Below are positions 33,301 through 44,400 of a stretch of DNA of 64,000 nucleotides, piece after piece. The stretch is from NCBI GenBank assembly GCA_020746105.1, contig CM036620.1:3587803-3651802 (forward strand), in the 5' to 3' direction. Source of the stretch: Trogon surrucura (Eukaryota > Chordata > Aves > Trogoniformes > Trogonidae). A program made the position numbers and the translations under genes. Under the pieces are notes generated by a model that worked only from the letters and a program-made list of their open reading frames with translations, did not search any database and had not been told where the DNA came from. Position 1 is the stretch's first letter; the number at the start of each line of letters is the position of its first letter.

Positions 33301-34400
33301 GACTTCATACAAAGCAGCAAAATTACAAAGCCCGATTGGCAGAAATGGCTGTACTTTAGTGGCCAACTAGAATAAAGTGAGAATTGCCATGGAGGTGTGG
33401 CTAACAAATTAAATGAATGCTAAGTCTCACTAAAACTAAGTTATTCTTGCTCTTTCTTACACAGGCTTGTATCCAGAGGAGGTGAGACCTGAAAACTGAC
33501 ACGGACAGATCTGGAAAAGGTGTTGCAGTCTGAGTCAAAATGTGTGTTTGGTGAGGTGACTATATGGAGAAGCTGAGCGTGCCAGAGAAAATGCTGTTAC
33601 GTGAGACTTCCCTGACATCAGAGCTACCAAAATCCAAATGAATCACCAAAAAGTGAGTAAACTTGTGCCTCCCCCACTCTGTTTCAGTTAACTTTAATAC
33701 TTGCTTGACATGTCTTTTTCCACTAGAAGGTGGGCAGGAGTGTTTATAAATAAAACTGCACCTGTTCTGCGGTAAGAAAAAAGCACCTGCACTAGTTCTC
33801 TGCAGAACTCCTCTTGCTGGAATGTGCGGCTGCTGAATTTATTTGACTCTGCCTTTCTGAGCTAAGACTAAACTAATCATTGCGCTGCCCTCTGCACTTG
33901 TGGCATGTTGGTCTGCATTTCTTAAAACCAGGCCACTGCCATGTGGCTTGGCATATATAAGTCTATACATATGCATATATGCGTGTGTATATTTATATAG
34001 ATGCCTGTATCTCGTAAAGATGCCATTTGGAGAAGGGAGGCGCTTGGGAGACTTCATGTATGTACCTCAGATATGTTCAGAGAGCTTTTCAAATACTTCT
34101 TTCTGAAAGTTTGATCTGGTTGTAGGGAACTGAGTAAGAAGGTTCAGTTGGCAAGGGGACAGATGTCAGGTGCATTTTCTACACTCCTTTTTTTTAATTC
34201 ACGTTGTTGTAAGGTTACTGTACAGACAGCAGTTGTACGTGTCGGTGCTTTTAGGTGAAGAAAACCCCCAGAGGAGGGGAAAAAAGGCACCCTTTTCTTT
34301 TCACATGATGTTATTAATTGCTGGTACCTGTCCCGATTGGAAAAAACCCTTGCTTAGGGGCTGCCCATGTCCCGCAGCTCCTGCATTAACCGCAGAAGCC
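30361..34400. other. Intergenic region between JCHAIN and UTP3
   Basis: About 4 kb between divergent genes. No known gene was recognised. A 181-codon minus-strand frame at 31250-30705 has no family resemblance. Plasma-cell enhancers for JCHAIN could lie here, but the sequence alone does not show one. Confidence 0.6.
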
Positions 34401-34727
34401 AACTGAGGCAGGGTGCGGCCCCGCGGAGATTTCCTCCATAGCTCAGAAGCTGAACAGAAACGGACCCAGTTCGAACTTGCCGCTTTGCGGGAGTGTTTCC
34501 CAAGCCAGGACCCTCTCTCTGCCGGTTCTCGGGTCCCGCCGAGCCCGCTGCGGGGCTGCTCCGCCCATCCCGCCGCCCCTCTGCTACGGGCGCCGGCCGC
34601 GGGGGGGCGCCAGCGGGCGCGGAGCGCAGGGGCGGGGGGCAGCGGGCAGGCCCGGCCCCGCGGCGGGAGGGCGGAAGCGGAAGGTCGCGGCGGCGGAAGC
34701 AGAAGCTCGGCGATAAAGACGGAAGCC
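34400..34727 (+). promoter_or_regulatory. UTP3: CpG-rich promoter and 5' leader of UTP3 with clustered ETS motifs
   Basis: Very GC- and CpG-rich. Three CGGAAG cores at 34672-34677, 34678-34683 and 34694-34699 fit ETS/GABPA sites, typical of housekeeping and ribosome-biogenesis promoters. The reading frame of UTP3 stays open back to about 34413, but there is no in-frame ATG upstream of 34728. Confidence 0.65.
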
Positions 34728-36329
34728 ATGAGGACTCGGCGCGGTACGGTGTTGCGGCCGCCCAAGAAGCCGGCCGAGGAAGAGGAGGAGGATGGCCGGG
34801 AGGAAGCGCCTGGCCCCCGGGCGGGCCCCGAGGATCTGGCCGATGAGGTGGAAGCTTTCCACGAGCAGCAGTTCCAGGCGGTGATGGCGGCCCTGGAGAG
34901 CGGAGAGGAGGCCGGGGACAGCGAGGAGGAGGAGGAGGAAGAAGTGCTGGGGCTGCAGCTGCCCGAGGAGGACAGCGAAGAGGATGAACACCGTGAGGAG
35001 GAGGAAGAAGAAGAAGAGGAGGAGGAGGAGCTGAATCTTTACATTGACCACAGTGCAGAAGAGGATGGAGAAGGTGAAGCAGATGGAGAAGGTGAAGCAG
35101 ATGGAGAAGGTGAGGAGGAGGAGGAGGAAGAAGAAAATGAGGTAGAGGACGAAGATGGGGACCTGTCCATGGAAAGTGACTTGGAGGAGCGCCGTCCAGA
35201 TGACAAGCTCCCCCATGAGCTGTCCTGGGGCCAACGCAAGCAGGTCTACTACGACACGGATTATGGGAGCGATGCCCAGGCCAAGGGCAAGCGTAGCCGG
35301 CAAGAAGTCGACGCCGAGGAGGAGGAAGAGGAGCAGGAAGCTCAAGTCATTCAGCGGAGGTTAGTGCAGGACTTGGGGGAAGATGATTACGGGCTGGATG
35401 TGATCCAGGGCTATCTGGCTGAGCAGCGGAAAACCCAGGATAGCAAGGGGCAGAAGATTGACAAGGATTTGCAAGCCCTTTCCAAGAAGGAGCAGCTGAA
35501 GCTCCTGAAGCAGGAGTCCCCTGAGCTCCTGCAGCTGATCGAGGACTTTGAAGTCAAGCTAATGGAGCTCAAGGACGAACTGCACCCGCTGCTGCAAATG
35601 GTCAGAAATGGCACTATCCCGCAAGGGAAAGGCAGTCGCTATCTGCAGACCAAGTATAATCTCTACCTGAGTTACTGTGCCAATATCAGTTTCTACTTGG
35701 TTCTGAAGTCAAAGCGGATACCTGTTCATAGTCACCCCGTTATCGAACGGCTCGTTGCTTACAGAAATATAATCAATGACCTAGCTGTTATAGATCAGAA
35801 GTTATCCTCGCAAGTTCGTATGCTTTTGAAAAACTACTATGACAAGAAGGAAGATAAAATACGGAAAGAGAAGAAGTTTGCGGCGTTTCTTACGCTGGAT
35901 GCTGTGAAAAAGAAATCAAAACGTGCTCCTGCGCTTGCTAATGGCCGGGCTGCTGCTGCTGAACCAACAGATGAGTCGGACATGGATGAAGAAGCTGCCT
36001 TGAAATACTATAAAATGATGGAAGGGAAGTTGAAACTCAAGAGGAAAAGAACTGAAGACCAAGCAACTCTTGAAGAAGAAGAAGCGTTGGAAGGAGAGGA
36101 TCCAAATAAAAAGAGAGGTGTGACCTATCAGATGATCAAGAACAAAGGCCTCACACCCAGAAGGAGGAAGATCGATCGCAACCCAAGAGTCAAGCATCGG
36201 GAGAAGTTTCGGCGAGCAAAGATTCGCCGCAAGGGTCAGGTCCGTGAAGTTCGGAGGGAATTGCACAGATACTCCGGGGAACCGTCTGGCATTCGTGCGG
36301 GAGTTAAGAAAAGCAGGAAGCTTCAATGA
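34728..36329 (+). CDS. UTP3: UTP3 (SAS10), small-subunit processome component, single exon
   Basis: Nucleolar protein of the SSU processome, needed for 18S rRNA processing and 40S assembly; the yeast homologue Sas10/Utp3 was also linked to silencing. One uninterrupted frame of 533 residues; human UTP3 is likewise intronless, about 480 residues. The start at 34728 (gcc-ATG-A) is the only in-frame ATG before the conserved region. Layout: basic N-terminus 1-16; long acidic region 17-205 with Glu runs (about 67-72, 89-101, 129-136) and a hexapeptide repeat at 113-130; conserved LSWGQRKQVYYDTDYG at 165-180; Sas10/Utp3/C1D helical domain about 265-345 (ESPELLQLIEDFEVKLMELK); linker 385-460; basic Sas10 C-terminal domain about 460-533 (KNKGLTPRRRKIDRNPRVKH, YSGEPSGIRAGVKKSRKL). 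The extra length is mostly acidic repeats. Divergent from JCHAIN and upstream of RUFY3, as in mammals. Confidence 0.97.
   Translation: MRTRRGTVLRPPKKPAEEEEEDGREEAPGPRAGPEDLADEVEAFHEQQFQAVMAALESGEEAGDSEEEEEEEVLGLQLPEEDSEEDEHREEEEEEEEEEEELNLYIDHSAEEDGEGEADGEGEADGEGEEEEEEEENEVEDEDGDLSMESDLEERRPDDKLPHELSWGQRKQVYYDTDYGSDAQAKGKRSRQEVDAEEEEEEQEAQVIQRRLVQDLGEDDYGLDVIQGYLAEQRKTQDSKGQKIDKDLQALSKKEQLKLLKQESPELLQLIEDFEVKLMELKDELHPLLQMVRNGTIPQGKGSRYLQTKYNLYLSYCANISFYLVLKSKRIPVHSHPVIERLVAYRNIINDLAVIDQKLSSQVRMLLKNYYDKKEDKIRKEKKFAAFLTLDAVKKKSKRAPALANGRAAAAEPTDESDMDEEAALKYYKMMEGKLKLKRKRTEDQATLEEEEALEGEDPNKKRGVTYQMIKNKGLTPRRRKIDRNPRVKHREKFRRAKIRRKGQVREVRRELHRYSGEPSGIRAGVKKSRKLQ
35064..35113 (+). repeat. UTP3: 18-bp tandem repeat inside UTP3
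   Basis: Unit gatggagaaggtgaagca at 35064-35081 and 35082-35099, identical, then a partial third copy to 35113. It encodes Asp-Gly-Glu-Gly-Glu-Ala. Identical copies suggest recent slippage and likely length variation. Confidence 0.9.
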
Positions 36330-36378
36330 TGTGTATTTTTCTCTGTTTCTGAGAGCTGTGAGCAGTAATACCGAATCC

Positions 36379-36384
36379 AATAAA
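36379..36384 (+). terminator. UTP3: UTP3 polyadenylation signal
   Basis: AATAAA 50 nt after the UTP3 stop codon, followed by a TG/T-rich stretch (ttttgtaaagg, ttgtctcttttttc). This gives a very short 3' UTR. Confidence 0.75.
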
Positions 36385-36399
36385 AATTTTGTAAAGGAT

Positions 36400-39300
36400 A
36401 TTGTCTCTTTTTTCTTTTTAACCTTAAGGAAATGGGCATTGGGATGGTATTTGGTTGGTTTTTTCAGAGGGTGTTGTTGGGAAGGTACCACCTGTAAAAG
36501 AAGTGTGTGGCAGGCTCTTTCCTCTCCCAGCCTCTGTGTTAAGGTGTTTTCTTGCAATGCTGTTTTCTTTCCATACTGCAACTACTGCCATTGAGAGGCT
36601 GCAAGGGCTGTGTCAAGCGAAGGGAATGAAGTGGGCCGTGTGGGACTAATGAGTAGGTGGGGTGGGACGGAGGGACAGACCTCCTGAGGGTGGGTTGAGA
36701 ATGGGGTTTGTGCATCTGTGTCTGCTGTCTTTTTACTGTCGTCTTGTGGTCCATTCTTCTGTGTTGGGCTACAGAATGAGGTGATTCTGGTGCTTTCTCC
36801 GAATTCTTGTTCTGATTAACTCCTCTGTGTGCTCATACCAATAAGAAGTAACTACTTTGAGGCGCTCTTAAATGTTCTAACTAAGCAGAAAATTATTACT
36901 TAAATCCCATGTGGCTTGAGATACCATTTCCCATCCTGAATTCATTGAGAAGCAAAGCAAGGACTCCTCTGGCTTGCACAGCTATTCATCTGTAATGAAC
37001 TTCCTTTATCGTAAAATGTCTTAACTGTTGTCTGCTGTTACAAGTCTAATGTAGCATCCATACAGGACAAACAGGTAAGTTGTAATTTTGTTGTCAGTTT
37101 GACAGTAAATTTTAAATGTTCCTAGTGCTTCCAGGCCTTCTAATGCAAAAACATGTTGAACCGCACCCTGAAGTTCTTGCTGGGAGCTGCCTGTGAATGA
37201 TCAGTTCCAGTTCAGGCTTTAAAGAAAGAATCACAAGTTAGTTTTTCTCACAAGTTTAACAAACACTGTCTCAGGTGAGACAGGTTTCAGGGAGCCTGTG
37301 CCTTGATTTATTTGTGTACAAGTAGCACCTGAAAGGTACCACTGTCTGTCACCTAAGGGGAATAATTGTTTTATCAGTAAATGTTATTTTATGTTATGGA
37401 AGCACCACTGTATCTAGGTGGCTTTTTACTGATGTTTTATTTTGTTGTTTTGTTCTGTGGTTTTTTTTTTTTCCCTGGGGGAAGCCAAAATGAGTGTGTG
37501 TGTTTGAACTTGTGACAGGCTAGATGGTATAACTCAAACATGCAGGCGCTCAGCTCATTTTCTGGAAGAGAAATGTGCTTGTGTAGATTTGATGTGACCC
37601 TTTACACCCTAGGCCTGTTTCTGCAAGAAACATGCTGTTAATTGCTGACCGGAGGATATTTTATTAATTTTCAAAGCTGATTGTTAAAGGCCCTGCTTTT
37701 TTTTACCCCCTGCTTCTTACAGGCCAAACAGCAGTTAAGTGCCGTCTAATAAAATAAATAAATCTCTCCACAGAAACAGGCTAGAAAGCATTGGGAATTG
37801 ATCTCCTCCATGAAATTGCCTGGGTTGCCGAGACATGAGTGGGGCTTGCTTGCAGAGGTCGCTGCACGTGTCTTGTACTTGGAGCTGTGCTCTCCTTACC
37901 CTGATGGCTTCAGCTGAGGTGTGTAACCTCTGAGGTGTGGGGATAAAGCTGTCCTTCACCTGTGCTTCCTCATCCTCCTGGCTTGTGAGCAGCAGTAGGC
38001 AGAGGGAGCCGTTTGCACATCCCAGTGAGGAATGCATGGCTTCTAGTGGGTCCCAGCATTAGCAAGGAGGGACTTGGAGCTTTTCCCCAAACTGCTCCTA
38101 TTAACTCAGCACTAGGGTCACGATGGAGGCCACCACTGATAATGCTGAGCTATCCCACTGAGGCTTTGCAGGGAGGTTGGTGAAAGTTAACATGCTGAGG
38201 GGGAAAAAGAGCAGCTTAGGTGCTTCTTCTGGGGAGGAATAATGTGGAACAGGCATCACACGGCACGCAGAAAATACCCAGCAGAGATGCTAACTGATCT
38301 CATTACTACAGCACCTGCTCACGCGTGTTTTGCACTTGGTGCAAAAACAAAGTGCTCACCATCTTTCATAGATCTGCAAGCAAACTGTAAGTATTGAGGG
38401 CGAGTTTGTGTTCTCTAAAAAAAAAGCTTTAGGCAGCTGGCAAGCAAAATTCTGGCCATGTCCATCTGAACAATAAATAAGGGAAATCATAAAATAGTGC
38501 GCTGTTAAGGGATGTGCTCCCCGGAAACGCTGGAGGCAAGAGAGAATGCAGCGTATCGGCACAGGCAGATGGCACAGCACGTCTTCCCAGACCACTGCGC
38601 CAACCCTGTTTAATGAAGATTAAACACAGCATTATGTTCAGCTGGTTAGTTCCAAGATTGGACAAAGCTATAAATAGTTCATTCCAATATGGTTTTATGT
38701 ATGAGTGATCATGGGAAGGCCATGATTATTAATGCCGTGGGAGGGGGAGACACTGTGTTGTTGCTCTAAGAAATACTTCTGAAAGGGATATTCCATGATG
38801 AAAGGAAATCTCTGGGTGGTAAATAGGTTTTGAAGATCCTTGTCAAAATGGACACATGCAAAATAGGGGAAGGAAAATAACTGTCACTGTTAACACCGTT
38901 TGGTTTTTTTTTTTTTCTTCCAGTAGTGTTTCTGGAGAAAGTACTAACACTGCCAAGTGATGAGATGGCACTCGTCCTCACCAAGCTCCTGCTTTGCAAG
39001 CACCGGCTGCCCTGCTCAGAAAGGACTGGTGCTGGGCTCAGCCTCAGCGGCATCTAACACAGGTCAGGTCTCGCATGCTCAGGCAACAGCTGTGCCTCCC
39101 CTGAATCGCCCCACACACCTGTGGAGACACCTGCCCCTGTGTCCTTTCCACCTGCTTGCTAGGAGGTGATAATTGAAGAGAATCGCATGTGCACTCGCAT
39201 GTAAATGATTCATAATTAAAAAGCGTATAGGTACAGAAAGCTCTAAGGAGAGGTATGAGCTACTCTTGTTTTTTGTGCCTGGAGAACATAATCCTTACTG

Positions 39301-40370
39301 GGTGATAAGCATCCAGAGTAAGCCTGACTTGCCTTTGGGCAGAAAAAGTACAGTGGCAGAGAGGTGGACAATGCTTTCTGCATCACAACCAAAATTTCTG
39401 TTTATACAGGGTAAGGAAAATATTGAATAATTCACATGGAAATACATCTGCTGCTGCCTTAAATTTTGTCAAGGCTTTCCCAGTTGACTTCCATAATATT
39501 CTATCAGCCACAGTCTGGACAATGTTTTACTCTTGCTAGCACTGGCAAATGGAAATTCAAATGGGTTAAAGCATCTGTTAAATTAGTTGCATGACTTGGG
39601 GCAACACTGGGAAAAGCAGTCTCCAGAAGTCAGCTGCCTTTACAGCTTTGCTTATGCAATTATTATGTGTGATTTAGAAAGAAAGAAAGAGCTTAATGTA
39701 ATTGCACTGAATGCAGGATATTTAAAAACTGGTAGATTTATTTTAGTTCTTCCTGATTATTGACAACACTACAGCCCATGTTAATTGCCCTGCCTTAATT
39801 ACAAGTCTTTATTGCTGTCTTCAGCAAGGCAGTCTCCTAAGTGAAGTTCCCATTGGTATGGCCTGTTTGGTCATTGGAATAGTAAGGAATTGATGTGGAC
39901 CTTATTCTTGTCAAAGGATCTGAAAATGATGCTGTCCATGAGATCTCGCCCTCGGGAAAGCAGGAGGTGGTGTAATGGCTTTTCTTCGAGGGTAAGTCGA
40001 AGTACTTGCAAGTCTGACTTCCTCATTGCTGTATGAAGGTGGTTTTTTAAGATGAAACTCTCTGTTTCCCCCGGAGGGCTCCAGTCCTGCGAAGGTGACT
40101 CCATGTGCCCAGGGCTGCAGCCTCCCTGCTCTACAGACAGACACCCGAGTGGTGCGAGTGCCCGGCCTGGAACCGCACCTCCCCGGCCCAGCAGCCGGGT
40201 GCTGTCCACAGCAGGCAGCTCACGCTAGAACACCAGGTAGCTTTGTCCTTAGTTTGCTTTTTTTCGTTTCACGTCTGAGAGAGACCAACTGGCAGCGATG
40301 AAAAAATCCAGTGTTAAGGGTACGGACAAAAGAAGGACCCTCTCCTGGTTAGAAACAAGGTCCTCTCCAC
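36400..40370. other. Intergenic region between UTP3 and RUFY3
   Basis: About 4 kb of mostly AT-rich DNA. No exon, RNA gene or recognisable transposon was seen; open frames are short and without family resemblance. Confidence 0.65.
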
Positions 40371-41420
40371 ACGGACAGGCGCCCCTGTACCCCTCAAGAG
40401 TTCGGTTGTTGGTTTAATTGTGCCCCTCCCGCGATTGCTGCGGGGAAGCAGCCGCCTGCTGCCCGGGCCGAGGGGACAGCGCTGCGCCCCCGGAGCAGGG
40501 CCGGGCCGGGCGGCCCTCCGCTGCGGGACCGGCACCGGCGGCAGGTAGGGCGCTGCGCCGAGGCTTACGAAGGGAAAAGGGCCACCAGCGGAGAATCGGA
40601 GCCCGGCCCCGCTCTCAGCTTCCCCTCCCCGCGGCGGGGGCGGGGGGCCGGCCGCGGCCCTGCTTCCCGGCCGGGGCGGGGCCCGGCCAGCCGGGGCGGC
40701 GATGGCGGAGGCGGAGGGGGCGCCGCTTGTGCCGCCGCCGCCGGCGGAAAGTTCCCGGGACGGAGCCGGCGCGGAGCAGCCCCCCGCCATGGAGCGGCGG
40801 GCCGAGCCCGGCGAGGAGGAGGCGGCGGCGGCGGCGGCAGCCGAGGAGGAGGAGGCGCCCACTGTGTCGGCGCCTTTCTTTCTGCTCTACCCCGGCCATG
40901 GAGGCGCCGCCGCAGCCGCGCCGCCCGGCGTGTGGAGACCCCCGGCACCCCGCGGCGGGGCCACCCTGCCCGTGCTGGTGCTGAGCTACCCGGGCCCGGA
41001 GGGAACCGGCGGCACCGGCCCCCGTGAGTCGCTGCGCAGGCTCCGCCCCGAGCGGGAGCCTTCCTTGAGGTCGTGGGGGGACACACGGACACCGGCGGGG
41101 GAGTGGGAGCCGGGGCTGGGGCCTTCCCTCCGCCGCCCGGGGTGTGGCGGGGCCGGGGCGGCGGCGGGAGGTGCCGTGGCAGGGCCGGGGGCCGCCGTGG
41201 CGAGGAGAGGGCGGTGGTGGGAGGGAATGTGCGTGTCCCTCCTGGGAGTCGGTCTCCCGACTTTAAGGCAGCCTGGGGGTGAGAGGCTCTCGAGAGGGTG
41301 GTGTTGGTAGCACCCGTCCCGGTACGGCCCGGGGGACCTGGAAGATAGGGGAGGTTCTCTCCAAAAGTCGCCCTGACCCGGCGGGGCTGCTGTGGAAGGG
41401 CGTCGGTGGCGGTGTCGCGG
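40370..41420 (+). promoter_or_regulatory. RUFY3: CpG island, promoter of long RUFY3 transcript
   Basis: The largest CpG-dense block in the window, spanning the first RUFY3 exon and the start of intron 1. Many G-runs and GGGGCGGGG-type GC boxes lie within 100 nt upstream of the ATG at 40702. No TATA box was seen. Confidence 0.75.
40702..41023 (+). CDS. RUFY3: RUFY3 long-form exon 1
   Basis: 322 nt, ATG in context gcg-ATG-G. Low-complexity Pro/Ala/Glu segments flank VSAPFFLLYPGHGG and LPVLVLSYPGPEG. Part is a GCG-repeat coding an alanine run (residues about 41-47). Confidence 0.85.
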
Positions 41421-44400
41421 TGGCCTGGCTGCTCCCTTGGAAGCTGGGAAGGGACAGCATGTTGTGAACTGGCCGGGGAAGGGACCGGACGGACTCGAGA
41501 AAGAGGTGGCTTGTGCGTGTGAGCAAGCCTGACCCACCAGCTCAGCAAAACTAGTGGTACCGGGGCTTCTCTCCTTTCGGGACCCTTTCTTTTGGGAAAA
41601 ATTTGAAATCTGACAAGCCGTCTTTCATTTGTGATGTGGTTAGGGAGTGAGAAGCACCTACTCAGGCTTCCTGCGTGGGAACAGACTGAAGGTGAGGGCA
41701 TTGCACGCTGGGCACAGGGCAAGGTTGAAGTGTATTGCTACCTGTGCTCTCAGGTGGGGTCTGTTGAGTGGCAAATAGTTTCTTGCTTCCTAAGATTCTT
41801 CATAATGTTCTTGTGGTGTGTTTACGCAAGCTGGAGTAGTGTCAAGTAGTTGGACTGTGCTTTAAAAACAGATGACAGCCGTATGTAAGGGTGTGTGTAG
41901 AAAAAATCTTCCCCTTTCTATACATCCATCTTGAAAGCAGTCAGTAGCTTCATCTTTTGGGCTTGGGCCAGGGTGTTAGTGACCAAGCTTTTTGCCTTTG
42001 TTTTGTCTTGTACTGCCTAAATCCCAGGTGAGCATTGATTCACGTTAGCTGATTTGGGGTGGGGAATATATTTTTCTTTTTTTACCTCCCCCCACATTAC
42101 AGCTACTGTTCTTTAAACCATTACTCAGCAGAGCTGTAATTGGTGAGGTAAGAAGTCCATTTCTGTAATGTCAAGAGGAGGTGAGATGACCTAACTTTGC
42201 TGCGAGCTCTATGACTGCTGGCTGTGACTGCAAACTTTTGTCCGGAGTCCAAAACTGCCTCGCCTTGTAAAATGTGTATAGAAGTTCCCTTGCTCTTTCC
42301 AGTCTCAGAGGTAACAGCTGCCTGTGCAATATTGTATGTCAAAGCCAGCCCAGTAACTGACCCAGTGCAGTGATAGCAGCGTTCAAAGGGAGGGGGAATC
42401 ATCATCTATTGGCCTGGTGTCTTGGACTCTTTTTTGGTGCAAAATCTGCTTGTAAATCGCTTTTTTCATCATCTTTTGTTTTCTTCTGGCTTTTGTGTGT
42501 GGTTTTTTTTATCTTGGTTCTCATGACTGTTAAAGCAGCTTTCATTTGTTCATCACTGAGGAGCAGTAACAGTGGATTCTGCTCCTGAGTCCTGCTTGTT
42601 CACGTGCTGCTTTGGGGTTGTCTTTCACTCTGGAGCAGAAAGGATGTTGTGTGCTCCAAGCTGAAATTAATCTTGGCTACTTATAGAGTAGGATGGCTTT
42701 GCAGGTGTCGTCTCTTCTTGCATCTCCTCTGAAAGACAGTTGCTCTGTGCAGTGTTGAGGTGCAGCGGTGTTAATTGTGGTCCGAGTTGTAATATCCGGG
42801 TTGGTGTCGCTGGTGTCACTGGTGGTGTGTGGAGCCTTGTTTCACAGGCGCTTCTCAAGTATTGGGAATTCGGGTTGCCATAACACAGAACAGTCAGCGT
42901 CGGTAGTTCTTGATCTGCTTCTGCTTGTTCTGCACGAGTACCTGAAGTGACTGTTCATGTCTGCTTCTCTTGATTCTGCAGTGGCAGAGTTATTTTTAGA
43001 GTTAAGCTAAACCAAGGAGTGTGAAGAGGGCTATTTTTGCATCTTGTGCATGTATTATAAAGTGATGTACTCTATGAATTCTAATGTCTCTTTGTGTGGC
43101 TGTAAACCAAAAGAAGCAATTTAAGTGAAAGGTGCTTTGTGCTGGATCACAAGATCTTTCCTTCAGTGCCTGAAGGCTGCCACTTCCATGAGTAGTAATG
43201 AAAATAGTTTCTCTGCATTGACATTTATGTGTTATAGTGGAGGTAGTGACCAATATACTGACAAGTCAACATATCGGGATATTTTGGAAGTTTATTGGAA
43301 GTGGTTTGGTTTTTTTTCCCTGCTATGACACAATCAGTAAACTGTTCTCTTGAGAGAGGTCTCACCAGAGGATTGAAGAATACTGTACAAATGTCTAAAT
43401 ACATTTGAAAATCTGGAAAAGTATGTTTCTTGTTTGTGAACTGATGATGGCCTTCATAGTGCTGTGTTAGGGTTGTTCTAGAGAATGCTGACTTGATGGG
43501 GTTCTGCATGCAACTGCTCCTTCCAGCCACAGAAATCTGTCTGGGATTAATTTGTGGAGAGGATGATGCTTGTGTTGCCAGGGCAGTGACATGAGCCCAG
43601 CCACGAATGTAAATGAAGAACATGTGGTAACAAAGAATGAAATAATTGGGTCTATTGCGTTTTTTTCTCTACATATATTCTCAGACATATTTTTTTCCAA
43701 CTAATCTGTCTCCATCTTATCCAAGTTTTTTTTATTTAAAACATGAGAGATGAGGTGATTCTAAACAGGTGGAAAGCGAGAGCTTGTCACAGAACGAGTC
43801 TGCAAAAGCTTTTCATGCCAGCAACACCTGCTTTGTTGATGCAGATGGTTCCAGACAGACAGAAGGAACAAGATTTACTTAAACATGCTGAGCTGCAATA
43901 AAACTGTAGAATACTTTTTCAGTACAGTAAAAGCAAATTATTATGCTGTCTTGAAACAAAACAAAATTCCTTGCTCCAGCTGAAAGCCTACCAGATATCA
44001 TGATAGTTCAGATACTTTTCCTCTCCCTTTTTTAATTGTACCCTCAATTATGAGAAGTACTTGACTCCTTAAATAATGTCTCTATTTCCCAGTAGGTAGA
44101 CAACACTTAGTTTCTCACTTACTGTAGGAATTAGGAAATTGGGTCACTATTTTTTGGATTGTTCAACTGTGTTTTACCCAGTCATGTGTTGTAGCACGTT
44201 GAGTTCCAAGTTGTTGTAAGTAATGTACATACCTGCGCTGATAGAACAGTCAGAAATAAACTTTGCAACACAGATGCTTTGTTACTAATATCTATTTTAG
44301 ATGATATTCCATGCAAGAGATGGCCCAGAGAGAGGCTGTTGGAAGCATGTTCCCTGTGAAATTGCAGCTCTGTTGCCTCTTGAACCAGACATAGCCTTGA

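Noticed and set aside
34584..35345. 253-codon minus-strand open frame
   Set aside because: Mirror of the Glu-rich UTP3 repeats, giving Leu/Phe/Ser runs. A shadow of the real gene.
40418..40984. 188-codon plus-strand frame overlapping RUFY3 exon 1
   Set aside because: Arg/Ala/Gly-rich CpG-island frame; the overlapping frame at 40702 matches RUFY3 and has a proper donor.
40565..41722. 385-codon minus-strand open frame
   Set aside because: Antisense to RUFY3 exon 1 in a CpG island; proline/arginine-rich low complexity, with stops rare because of high GC.
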